Both the position numbers and the translations under genes were made by a program. The notes below the pieces were generated by a model. The model saw nothing but the letters and a program-made list of their open reading frames with translations. It did no database searches and had not been told where the DNA came from. Shown here piece by piece: positions 54,901 to 62,446 of a stretch of 64,000 nt of DNA (the first letter of the stretch is position 1; the number at the start of each line of letters is the position of its first letter). Origin of the DNA: Magnetospirillum sp902729445 (lineage in GTDB: Bacteria > Pseudomonadota > Alphaproteobacteria > Rhodospirillales > Magnetospirillaceae); NCBI RefSeq assembly GCF_902729445.1, contig NZ_CACVCE010000045.1, positions 135,656 to 199,655 on the forward strand. The letters are read 5' to 3'.

Positions 54901-56103
54901 ATGGACCCCTTCGATCGCATTCTCACACTGACCCGTTTGGATACCAGTCCGGACAGCACCAGGGGTCGCAAGGACCGCCAATCGGGGGTGCCGCGATCCA
55001 ACGATCCCGAGCCGATCGGTTATGCCCTGACCATCATTGCCGAGAGCCGGCACCTGCTGAAATCGGCGCACGACCGGTGGATGGTCCGCTATCGTCAGTT
55101 GACGGGCGAGGTCAAGGCGCTGGAGAAAGACGTTCAGTCCTATGATCGCCAGCAACGCCTGCTGGCCGAGCATCGCGAACTCGACATGAAGCTGCTGCGT
55201 GGCGAGGGCGACGAGTTCGGTCTGAGCGAATGGGGCCAGGCCAAGCAGAATCTGGAGCAGGCCGAGCAGGCCCTTAGCCAGTCCCGCGACGCCGCCCACG
55301 GAAGACGGCTGCAATCGCACCTGCCGCCCATGCTGTATTTCCTGATCATGGCGGCGTTGTCGGCGGCGGAATTCCCCATCAACCTGCAGGCCACCCGGGC
55401 GGTGTTCACCGGCGAAATGGCCATCCTGACCTGGGTGCTGGCCGCCATTGTCGGCGTGTTGTTGATCCAATTCGCCCATATGAGTGGGCGAATGCTCAAG
55501 CAACGCCAACTGCTCAGTCTGCCATTCCTGCCCAGCCTGCTGATCTGGGGCCTGGCCGGGTTGCTGTCTGTGGTCGCTCTGGGCGTGGTCTATTACCTGC
55601 GCTGGAAACTGCTGGAGGAACGCGGCGACCCCAATCTGGGCGAATTGCTGTTCTTCCTGTTCCTCAACGTCTCGATCTATTTCATCGGCTTGTTTACGGC
55701 GATCCTCCATTACGATCCCAGCCCCGAATACCAGACGGCTGGCAACGCCTTTCGCAAGGCCCATGCCCGCTTCGTCCGCATCGAAGGTCGGACCCGCCGG
55801 CGCGAGCAGCAAATTCAGGCCCGCTTCGTCAGCGACCGCAAGACGCTGGTTCACCGTCACGATCGCCTGACCGGCGAATTGGAACGGGCCAAGATTCGCC
55901 TGCGCCAGGCGTGGGAGGAATGGTCGGTCTATGTCGGCCGTGCCACCCAAATGGTCTGCCAGCGCCTGAGCGCCTATGCCGAAGGGTGCACCGACGAGCG
56001 GCCCGAACTGGCCTTGCCGGGGTGGCTGAAAAACGATGCCATCGCCGATGTCGCCAAAGCCCTAGAAAAAGAATTCGCCGAGGAGAAGCCCCAATGCGAT
56101 TGA
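54901..56103 (+). CDS. Coiled-coil membrane protein of unknown function
   Basis: The 400-residue protein has a helical N-terminal region (about 45-140) rich in coiled-coil heptads (RQLTGEVKALEKDVQSYDRQ, SEWGQAKQNLEQAEQALSQS), four membrane helices (about 145-275), and a second long coiled coil (about 285-365). Both helical ends are cytoplasmic or both outside depending on topology. I recognise no family. It heads a tight cluster: the next gene starts inside its last 10 bp. Confidence 0.7.
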   Translation: MDPFDRILTLTRLDTSPDSTRGRKDRQSGVPRSNDPEPIGYALTIIAESRHLLKSAHDRWMVRYRQLTGEVKALEKDVQSYDRQQRLLAEHRELDMKLLRGEGDEFGLSEWGQAKQNLEQAEQALSQSRDAAHGRRLQSHLPPMLYFLIMAALSAAEFPINLQATRAVFTGEMAILTWVLAAIVGVLLIQFAHMSGRMLKQRQLLSLPFLPSLLIWGLAGLLSVVALGVVYYLRWKLLEERGDPNLGELLFFLFLNVSIYFIGLFTAILHYDPSPEYQTAGNAFRKAHARFVRIEGRTRRREQQIQARFVSDRKTLVHRHDRLTGELERAKIRLRQAWEEWSVYVGRATQMVCQRLSAYAEGCTDERPELALPGWLKNDAIADVAKALEKEFAEEKPQCD

Positions 56104-56921
56104 TCTTTGCGCTTCTGGCCGCCGCCACGCTGCTGACCGCCGTGACGCCGGCCGGCGCACAGCAGCGCCGCAGGGAAGTCCAGTCTGTGGCGGCTGCAGT
56201 CCCCACCCCGGAGCCGATGCGCTATTGCCGAAAATACGGCCAGAGGGACGCCAAGGCCCTGCTGCTGGGGGTGGATCGCTCCACCGGCCAGATCCGACCG
56301 ATCGACGTCGCCGGAATCAATGCCGCCTATGCCGATCTTCAAAGCCTGATGGCGGAAGGTGATCGGGTGGTGGTCTTCACCCTGTTTGACCACCCGTCGA
56401 CGCGCCGGGTCCTGTTCGATGATTGCCGCCCCGGCGGTCCGCTGGGGTGGACCGACACCCCTCACGACGCGGCCGAGAAAAGGGCCGACCTGCGGGATTT
56501 CGACCACGCCTTGTCCGCGGTGATCACCTCGGTCCGCGATGATCGCGGGGCGACGGCGCCGCGGGCGGCCCAGCGCTCGGCTATCGCCAGCACCCTGGCG
56601 GCCACCGTCCAGAGCACGCGTGCCGAGATCAAGGCATTGATTCTGATGACCGATCTGCTGGACACCGAAACCATGAATCTCCGCCCCGGGACCGTGGTCG
56701 AGGAACATATCCGCAGACGCACCATCGAATCCTTGTGGGCGGCGCAACTGGTGCCACGCCTGGGCGGCGATGCCAAGGTGCATGTCTATGGCTTTGGCCG
56801 CGGCGACGAGAACCCCTACGCCATCATCGAGCCTTCGGTGATGACCAGCATCATTCAGGTCTGGCGCGACTATTTCCGCCGCAGCGGCGTCAACCCGGCC
56901 AATACCGAATTCATTCCCTAA
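56094..56921 (+). CDS. Exported VWA-like protein of unknown function
   Basis: The ATG at 56094 gives 275 residues with a signal peptide (LIFALLAAATLLTAVTPAGA). The remainder resembles a von Willebrand A fold: LLLGVDRSTGQIRPID (a partial MIDAS, D-x-S with the next Ser missing), VVVFTLFDHPSTRRVLFDDC, a helical spacer, ALILMTDLLDTETMNLR and VHVYGFGRGDE. It probably faces the periplasm and works with the upstream coiled-coil membrane protein. Overlap of 10 bp implies translational coupling. Confidence 0.7.
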   Translation: MRLIFALLAAATLLTAVTPAGAQQRRREVQSVAAAVPTPEPMRYCRKYGQRDAKALLLGVDRSTGQIRPIDVAGINAAYADLQSLMAEGDRVVVFTLFDHPSTRRVLFDDCRPGGPLGWTDTPHDAAEKRADLRDFDHALSAVITSVRDDRGATAPRAAQRSAIASTLAATVQSTRAEIKALILMTDLLDTETMNLRPGTVVEEHIRRRTIESLWAAQLVPRLGGDAKVHVYGFGRGDENPYAIIEPSVMTSIIQVWRDYFRRSGVNPANTEFIP

Positions 56922-56939
56922 CCATCGAGGTGAACAACC

Positions 56940-57137
56940 ATGTCCGATCACGAGCTTACTGGCGATAGCGCCGAACTTGTGGCCTATCGTCTGGCCCGGG
57001 ATGTCCAGGAACTCGAGGGGCGCTACCGCGAGACCGGGAACCCCTATTCCCGCCAGGATTACCTGGACCTGTACGCGGAATGCCTCGAGGCCTCGCGCGG
57101 AGGGCGCAAGGTGCGCGAGAATTATCGACGCCCATAG
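56940..57137 (+). CDS. Small acidic protein of unknown function
   Basis: The 65-residue product is helical and charged (ELVAYRLARDVQELEGRYRE, YLDLYAECLEASRGGRKV), with GAGG nine bases before the ATG. It follows the VWA-like gene by 18 bp, so it is the third member of that cluster. No family is recognised. Confidence 0.6.
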   Translation: MSDHELTGDSAELVAYRLARDVQELEGRYRETGNPYSRQDYLDLYAECLEASRGGRKVRENYRRP

Positions 57138-57150
57138 GGGTCCGATCCAA

Positions 57151-57180
57151 ACCGACGGCTCAGTGGTCTGAGCCGTCGGT
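57151..57180 (+). terminator. Terminator-like hairpin after the 54901-57137 cluster
   Basis: A perfect 12-bp stem (57151-57162 with 57169-57180, loop GTGGTC) sits 13 bp past the last stop. It lacks a T run but probably marks the end of the transcript. Confidence 0.6.
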
Positions 57181-57417
57181 CTGGTGGATGGGCCTAAAAG
57201 ACCACCGACTTAGGGTGTCCGGCGCCAGGGGCTTCGCTCAGACTTTCGGCACGGTGGCGATGCCGCTCGACCGGGTGGGCCTCGTTTCCAGGCCATGGAC
57301 TGGCCGCTTTCGATCCGCATGCTGTCCGTCGCCCATCCCTCCTGGATTGCAGCGGCCCACCATGATTACCGAAAGTCGACCGCATTCATCGACCTCGATC
57401 CTCGGCGGTATCCGTTG

Positions 57418-57736
57418 ATGATGGTCGGTTCACATTTGGTGGTCAGCGCCGCCCTGTGGGCGGTGATCGCCCGGGCCGCCGGCCTGGATCCGGCCGAGCC
57501 GACGGGTTGACGCCGTCGGGGGTGCCGCTGCTGTGGCCCAGCCGGCGCCGTTTCACCCTGAACCTGTGTTCCACCGGATCATGGATCGAATTCGCCCTGG
57601 TGGCGGTATGGTGGTGTTCGCCGTCGTGTTGCTGTTTCCGTTCTTGTCCAAGACCGTGCTGGGCAGCACCAGGGGGCGCCGATTGACCGGATTGGCGGCC
57701 ATGGTGGCTGTGCTCTTGCTGGTGCTCTTGGCTTGA
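57418..57736 (+). pseudogene. Decayed partial copy of the YdjM-like gene at 58406
   Basis: From 57418 the sequence matches the start of the intact gene (MMVGSHLVVSAALWAVIARA), then jumps at 57498 to its C-terminal part (LTPSGVPLLWPSRRRFTLNL up to FALVAV near 57606). Relative to the intact gene 235 bp are missing (58489-58723), a number that breaks the frame. After 57606 the homology ends; a short hydrophobic frame to 57736 (VVFAVVLLFPFLSKTVLG) is of unknown origin. The remaining gap from 57138 to 57799 holds nothing else besides hairpins. Confidence 0.85.
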
Positions 57737-57769
57737 CCGACGGGTTCGCGCCTCATTTGCTCGCCTGAT

Positions 57770-57796
57770 GGTGGCGGGTGGACTCGGCCCGCCACC
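57770..57796 (-). terminator. Hairpin after the hemerythrin gene
   Basis: A perfect 9-bp GC stem (57770-57778 with 57788-57796, 9-base loop) lies 3 bp beyond the hemerythrin stop on the minus strand. There is no T run, so termination activity is uncertain. Confidence 0.45.
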
Positions 57797-57799
57797 CGT

Positions 57800-58288
57800 T
57801 TACCGCTCGATTCCCGCCATTCGTTCGGACAGGGCGATGGCCTCGCGGGTGCGGCGTTCGTTTTCGGCCTGGTGGCGGCGCAATGTGATCACGTGGGGCT
57901 TCATCCCCAGGTCGGATTCGATGACGTGGGACACCAGCCATTCCTTCAGGAAGTCCGACAGGCCGCGCAGAATATGGTCGCGGGCGGGCCCGGGCGCCTG
58001 GGCGCCATAGGCCTGCACGATGCCGGTCAGCCGCGTCAGCAGATCGCGGTGGGCGCGGCGGTGGCAATCGGCATAGGGATAGCGCACCTCTTTTTGCAGC
58101 GCCTCCTCGCGGGCGAAGTGCTCGGCGGTGTAATCCATCAGCGCCAGCAGCACCCGCGCCACCCGCTTGTGGTCGATCTCGGCCGTTACGGCCGCTTCGA
58201 AGCTGTTGATCAGTTCGATCAGGTGGCGGTGGTCGGCATCGATCGCCGCGTCACCCACACTCATCGCGTCACGCCAGGCAATGGACAT
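57800..58288 (-). CDS. Bacteriohemerythrin
   Basis: The ATG at 58288 gives 162 residues; the longer open frame is antisense to the next gene and is rejected. The di-iron ligands of the hemerythrin fold are visible: DADHRHLIELINSFE, YTAEHFAREEAL (HxxxE), HRRAHRDLL (HxxxH) and the HVIESDLGMKPHV segment. These proteins bind O2 reversibly and are numerous in magnetospirilla, where they may serve in O2 sensing or supply. The gene lies between two copies of a YdjM-like gene. Confidence 0.92.
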   Translation of the reverse strand: MSIAWRDAMSVGDAAIDADHRHLIELINSFEAAVTAEIDHKRVARVLLALMDYTAEHFAREEALQKEVRYPYADCHRRAHRDLLTRLTGIVQAYGAQAPGPARDHILRGLSDFLKEWLVSHVIESDLGMKPHVITLRRHQAENERRTREAIALSERMAGIER

Positions 58289-58405
58289 GGTCGGCTCCCC
58301 CGCGCATTCTGTCCACCACCCATCCCCAGCTTGATCATAACCGCGAATCATCCATACCAAAAGACGATAGATGCAAGAGCTCACGACCATTGGGGGTACA
58401 TTTCG

Positions 58406-58909
58406 ATGATGGCCGGATCGCATATGGTGGTCGGCGCCGCCCTGTGGGCGGTGACCGCCCGGGCCGCCGGCCTGGATCCGGCCGAGCCGGTGGCGCTGTC
58501 GGCGGCTCTGGCCGGCGCTCTGCTGCCCGATATCGACCATCCGCAAAGCTGGGCCGGGCGAAAGTTCCGTGTGGTCTCGGTGCCGTTGGCGATGGTGGTC
58601 GGCCATCGCGGCATCACCCATTCCCTGCTGGCGGTGATCGCCGGAATCGCGGCTCTGGCCATGATGGGACTGAACCAGCCGATGGCGCCGCTGGTGGTGG
58701 GCTATCTGTCGCATCTGGCCGCCGACGGGTTGACGCCTTCGGGGGTGCCGCTGCTGTGGCCCAGCCGGCGCCGTTTTACCTTGAACCTGTGTTCCACCGG
58801 ATCGTGGATCGAATTCGCCCTGGTGGCGGTTGTCGCCGCTTTGGGCGGCTGGGCCGCCGGTCTGGACCTGACCGCTTTGCCCCGACCATCGGGCTGGCGG
58901 GGCTTGTGA
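58406..58909 (+). CDS. YdjM-like metal-dependent membrane hydrolase
   Basis: The protein of 167 residues starts at the first of two adjacent ATGs (58406). It matches the LexA-binding/YdjM type inner-membrane hydrolase: MMAGSHMVVGAALWA with the conserved His, ALLPDIDHPQS (metal-binding D-x-D-H), GHRGITHSLLAV (H-x3-TH), LSHLAADGLTPSGVPLLWP. About four hydrophobic helices. The family role is uncertain; in E. coli it is an SOS gene. A degenerate copy lies upstream. Confidence 0.9.
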   Translation: MMAGSHMVVGAALWAVTARAAGLDPAEPVALSAALAGALLPDIDHPQSWAGRKFRVVSVPLAMVVGHRGITHSLLAVIAGIAALAMMGLNQPMAPLVVGYLSHLAADGLTPSGVPLLWPSRRRFTLNLCSTGSWIEFALVAVVAALGGWAAGLDLTALPRPSGWRGL

Positions 58910-58964
58910 TCGATCACGGTTCGATTATGCTGAATCGTGGGGGAAAGAAGCGAGGGGGGCGCTG

Positions 58965-59429
58965 ATGCGCTTGTATCTGGATGTGGACGGCACCTTGCTG
59001 CGCCGCTCGGGCCATGCCCGCCTGCGCGGCGAGTTCGCGCCGGCCACCAACTTGTTGCGCTTTCTTGAATGGGCGGCGGCCGGGTTCGAGTGCTTCTGGG
59101 TGACCTCACGCACCCGTCACGGCGACGTCGACAAGCTGCTGCCGGTGCTGCGCCAGGCCATCGGTCCCGGCGATGAATGGGACCGCATCCGGGCCATCGC
59201 CGCATCGTTCGCCGCGCCGGTCTGGCAGGACTTCAAGGCCGAGGCCATGGAACTGGGCGAGGATTTCATCTGGCTCGACGATTCCCCGGAAGAGGAATCG
59301 CTGGACGCCCTGCAGCGGGCCGGCCGCCACAGAAGTTGGATCAAGGTCGATATCGAGCAGCGGCCCGACGATCTGCGTCGGGTGATGGATCTGGTAGAAA
59401 GCCTGGATTTCCGCGAGGCTGCCGCCTAA
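58965..59429 (+). CDS. HAD-like protein
   Basis: The 154-residue product has a HAD-type motif I (LYLDVDGTLLRRSG, with D-x-D) at the N-terminus, a motif II-like threonine in ECFWVTSRT, and a C-terminal acidic motif (DFIWLDDSPEEES) that fits the metal site. There is no cap domain. It may be a phosphatase; the substrate is unknown. The start has GGGG some ten bases upstream and lies 55 bp after the YdjM gene. Confidence 0.78.
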   Translation: MRLYLDVDGTLLRRSGHARLRGEFAPATNLLRFLEWAAAGFECFWVTSRTRHGDVDKLLPVLRQAIGPGDEWDRIRAIAASFAAPVWQDFKAEAMELGEDFIWLDDSPEEESLDALQRAGRHRSWIKVDIEQRPDDLRRVMDLVESLDFREAAA

Positions 59430-59595
59430 GCGGCGGTGGCTCCGGTCGGAAACGCAAAAGGCCGTGGTCTCCCGCGACCGCGCCGGCTTCATACCCGCAC
59501 CGATGACCTCCAGGTGAATTGTCCCGTGACAAATTGTTTCTTCCGGCCGATCTCGAACGAGTCTAAACCAAGTCTGTCGGACATAGCTCGGAAGG

Positions 59596-60354
59596 GTGGT
59601 GGCCTTGCGTATAGTGACTGGCTGGCTGTGCGCCTTGCTGCTGTGGTCAAATGCGGCGGCGGCCCGTGAACTGAAGATCATCTTCTCGTCCTACACTCCG
59701 CCTTACGTGTTCGAGAATGGCGAGGGTATCGTCATCGACATCGTCAAGGCGGCGCTGGGCAGTTCCGGCCATACGGTGATACCGGTCTACGTCCCGATCG
59801 GACGCGGCTTCGAGATGTTCGCCGAGAAGCGCGTCGATGGCACCGCCATCATCCGCGAGAATTCGGGCCTGACCGCCAATTATTCCGCCGATTTCATGCA
59901 ATATCACAATTTCGCCTTCGCCCTTAAGGAGCGAAACCAGCAGGTGCGTGGTCTGGAAGATCTGAAGGACAAGTCGGTGGTCGCCTTCCAGAATGCCAGC
60001 AAATATCTGGGTGGGGCATTCGGGACAGCGATGGCCGGCAACCCGCATTACAAGGAGATCGCCAACCAGGAAACCCAGGTCCTGATGCTGATGCTGGGCC
60101 GGATCGACGTGGCGCTGATGGACGAGAGTATCTTCCGTTTCTACCGCGAGAAGCTGGTCGCCGAGGGTAAGGTCAACCCGACGATCGAGTACCAGGCCTT
60201 CAACCTGTTCGAGCCCACTCCCTACAAGACCGCCTTCGTCGATCCCACGGTGCGCGACGATTTCGACCGCGGCCTGGCGGCCATCCGCCGGGATGGGACG
60301 TACGACGCCATTTATCGCCGCTATGTCGAGCGATATTTCGAGGTCAAGCGATGA
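59596..60354 (+). CDS. Periplasmic solute-binding protein, family 3
   Basis: The start is a GTG (59596), giving 252 residues with a signal peptide (VTGWLCALLLWSNAAAA). The amino-acid-binding fold is visible: LKIIFSSYTPPYVFENGEGI, GFEMFAEKRVDGTAIIR, LEDLKDKSVVAFQNASKYLG and the C-terminal LAAIRRDGTYDAIYRRYVE. No transporter is adjacent; the stop overlaps the start of a GGDEF gene by 4 bp. It probably presents a ligand signal to the diguanylate cyclase next to it. Confidence 0.87.
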   Translation: MVALRIVTGWLCALLLWSNAAAARELKIIFSSYTPPYVFENGEGIVIDIVKAALGSSGHTVIPVYVPIGRGFEMFAEKRVDGTAIIRENSGLTANYSADFMQYHNFAFALKERNQQVRGLEDLKDKSVVAFQNASKYLGGAFGTAMAGNPHYKEIANQETQVLMLMLGRIDVALMDESIFRFYREKLVAEGKVNPTIEYQAFNLFEPTPYKTAFVDPTVRDDFDRGLAAIRRDGTYDAIYRRYVERYFEVKR

Positions 60355-61613
60355 ACCACCGCAAGAAACTGTCCTGGCAGTTGCTGCGCTCGGTGCTGTC
60401 GATCTATTTTTCCATCACGGTGCTGATCACCCTGACCCAGATGGCCATCGAGTACTCCCACACCCGGGCCATGGTGCAGCAAGAACTGGAAGGCGCCGAG
60501 CGAACCTTCTATCCCGCCTTGGCCACCGCGTTGTGGGAACTGAACCGCGAACAGCTGGATGCCCTGATGCGCGGCGTGACCGACCTGCCGCTGATCTCGT
60601 CGGTTCGTGTCGCCGCCCAGTCCGGGCCCGAGATCCGGCGCGGCCATGATTCCGGCCTGATCGGGGCCACCATCGAACATGCCTTCGACGTGTCCTATCA
60701 CTTCTCGGGCGAGGACATTCACTTGGCCCGCGTCACCTTCTCGGCCAGCGATACCGTGGTGCTGCAGCGTCTGCAGGTCGGCTTCCAGATGATCATGATC
60801 AGCGCGGTGATCAAAAGCCTGGTGCTGGCGACCCTGTTCGTCCTGGCCTTTCGTCGACGGCTGGGACTGCCGCTGCGCGACCTGACCGAATCGGTCTCGG
60901 CCATCGACCTGGATTCGCTGGGCCATCGCCGGGTCGATCTGCGTCAGACCGAGGACAATGAACTGAGCCGCCTGCAGGATGCCTTCAACCGCATGCTGGA
61001 TACCCTGGATCGCGAGCGGCGGGCCCATGTCGAGACCCTGACCGCGGTCAACCACAGCCTGGAGGACCAGGTCCGCAGCCGGACCCTGGCCCTGGAGCAG
61101 GCAAACCAGCGCCTGGAGCTCCTGGCCCGCACCGATCCGCTGACCGGGCTGGCGAACCGCCGCCATTTCATGGAGCGTCTGGCGGTGGACATCATGCGCG
61201 CCCAGCGGACCGGGGCGCCGCTCACTGTGCTGGCGGTGGATCTCGACCATTTCAAACAGGTTAACGATCGCTGGGGGCACGCTGCCGGCGACGACACCTT
61301 GGTCAATTTCGCCCGCACCGCGCTGGGCCAGCTGCGGGCGTCGGACATGCTGGCCCGACTGGGTGGCGAGGAATTCGTCATCTCGCTGCCCGACACCCCT
61401 TTGCACCAGGCGACCGAGGTGGCGACGCGCATCCTCGAGGCCATCCGCGCCCAGGAGATGGAAACCGAACAAGGCCGATTCCGCTATACGGCCAGCATCG
61501 GGGCGACCAGCCTGCGGCAAGACAGCGACGATTGCGATGCGTTGCTGGGCCGTGCCGATGCGGCCATGTACCGCGCCAAGCAGAGCGGCCGCGACCGGAT
61601 CGAGGCCGAGTAG
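60351..61613 (+). CDS. Membrane diguanylate cyclase (GGDEF)
   Basis: The 420-residue protein has two membrane helices (about 15-35 and 140-165) around a periplasmic sensor, a HAMP-like linker, a short coiled coil (LALEQANQRLELLARTD) and a GGDEF domain. The active site reads GGEEF (residues 338-342), a functional variant, and RTDPLTGLANRR is present, so c-di-GMP synthesis is expected. An I-site-like RxxD can be read at RASD, five residues before GGEEF. It is translationally coupled to the solute-binding protein. Confidence 0.93.
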   Translation: MNHRKKLSWQLLRSVLSIYFSITVLITLTQMAIEYSHTRAMVQQELEGAERTFYPALATALWELNREQLDALMRGVTDLPLISSVRVAAQSGPEIRRGHDSGLIGATIEHAFDVSYHFSGEDIHLARVTFSASDTVVLQRLQVGFQMIMISAVIKSLVLATLFVLAFRRRLGLPLRDLTESVSAIDLDSLGHRRVDLRQTEDNELSRLQDAFNRMLDTLDRERRAHVETLTAVNHSLEDQVRSRTLALEQANQRLELLARTDPLTGLANRRHFMERLAVDIMRAQRTGAPLTVLAVDLDHFKQVNDRWGHAAGDDTLVNFARTALGQLRASDMLARLGGEEFVISLPDTPLHQATEVATRILEAIRAQEMETEQGRFRYTASIGATSLRQDSDDCDALLGRADAAMYRAKQSGRDRIEAE

Positions 61614-61667
61614 GGCGGTGACAGCATTTTCACGGCAAGCGTGAACACGCGGACGTCCAAAACGCGA

Positions 61668-61692
61668 AAAGCCGCGGCGAACCGCGGCTTTC
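61668..61692. terminator. Bidirectional rho-independent terminator
   Basis: A perfect 10-bp stem (61668-61677 with 61683-61692, loop CGAAA). On the minus strand it is followed by TTTTCGCGTTTT, so it would have ended the tRNA-Gly transcript; on plus it follows the GGDEF gene by about 55 bp. Confidence 0.8.
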
Positions 61693-61707
61693 GAGTATCG
61701 AGAATTT

Positions 61708-61752
61708 GGAGCGGGCGAAGGGATTCGAACCCTCGACCCCAACCTTGGCAAA
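61708..61752 (-). pseudogene. 3' fragment of tRNA-Gly(GCC): attachment site of an integrated element
   Basis: Read on the minus strand, these 45 bp contain the anticodon loop TTGCCAA (anticodon GCC), the 3' strand of the anticodon stem (GGTTG), the variable loop, the T-arm with GGTTCGAATCC and the acceptor strand CGCCCGC-T-CCA of a tRNA-Gly. The 5' strand of the anticodon stem (expected GGTTG in plus orientation after 61752) and all upstream parts are missing; sequence becomes unrelated and AT-rich at 61753. This is the pattern left at the far end of an element inserted in a tRNA gene, with the restored gene expected beyond the right edge of the window. Confidence 0.9.
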
Positions 61753-61994
61753 CGGCGCATCGCAGCTAACTAATTGATTTACAATGCTGTATTAGCGCTG
61801 GAATAAATCCGTTCATGATCCGGTTATAGAGTGCGGCAGGGCGCTTCGGAGTCAGCCAATGGCAGAAGATGTATTTACGCATTCAAATAGTTTATCTCGC
61901 ACGTGGAGAATTGGTCGAGCTACAAATAATTGTTTACTATTTTACGTATACGCACGGGTGTGGACAGTAATTTAAATATTATTGATTGTTTTTT
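61753..61994. other. AT-rich noncoding left end of the integrated element
   Basis: No coding frame is supported here. Base composition falls sharply relative to the chromosome to the left. Short A/T runs occur around 61905-61998. It lies between the tRNA fragment and the HNH gene, where terminal binding sites for an integrase might be. Confidence 0.6.
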
Positions 61995-62291
61995 TTAGTG
62001 CTTTTTTATAACTTCAGAAACAGAGCTGTAATTTATATTTTTTCTCTTGCAGTATTTTGACTCCATCCATGCGATTAAATCCTTCGCACCTTTGCTCGCA
62101 TTGCATGACACGCAGCATCTTGCAATATTGGATTCAGTAATAATTTTGGCATCGTTTATAATATGTTCCCATGATGGTTTATCCCCCCTCTTTAATGGAG
62201 GTGTTGAAAATTCAACATTGCAATATACGCAATGCCTATCTCTTTCAATTACCAATAATTCTAGCCATGTTGGTATATTCCATTTGTTCAA
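61995..62291 (-). CDS. HNH endonuclease-like protein
   Basis: The start is a TTG at 62291 with AAGGAG seven bases before it, giving 98 residues. The HNH fold is visible: CVYCNVEFSTP (first CxxC), SWEHIINDAKIITESNIARC with the central His and Asn, and CCVSCNASKG (second CxxC). It may nick or cut DNA, as in small HNH proteins of phages and mobile elements. Base composition is low-GC, unlike the chromosome. Confidence 0.85.
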   Translation of the reverse strand: MNKWNIPTWLELLVIERDRHCVYCNVEFSTPPLKRGDKPSWEHIINDAKIITESNIARCCVSCNASKGAKDLIAWMESKYCKRKNINYSSVSEVIKKH

Positions 62292-62446
62292 AATTGTTCT
62301 CCTTGATCAAGCAAATGTATGAAATTTGCTAATGAGCGAGTTCTAACACTACAGCATTATGCCTAAAACGATGCCGTTCGCCAGCCCTGCACCTATGCAA
62401 ATCAGTCAACACCAATTGGGTGTTGGTGTGCTGGTGAAAAAACCGA

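Noticed and set aside
57080..57418. 112-codon frame downstream of the VWA-like cluster
   Set aside because: It overlaps the 56940-57137 gene and the hairpin, and has no domain or ribosome site.
57608..57736. Independent small membrane protein (43 residues)
   Set aside because: It begins inside the decayed YdjM copy with no ribosome site; more likely part of the pseudogene region.
62400..62446. Terminator of polB (stem 62407-62413 with 62419-62425)
   Set aside because: The stem is short and has no T run on the minus strand after it.
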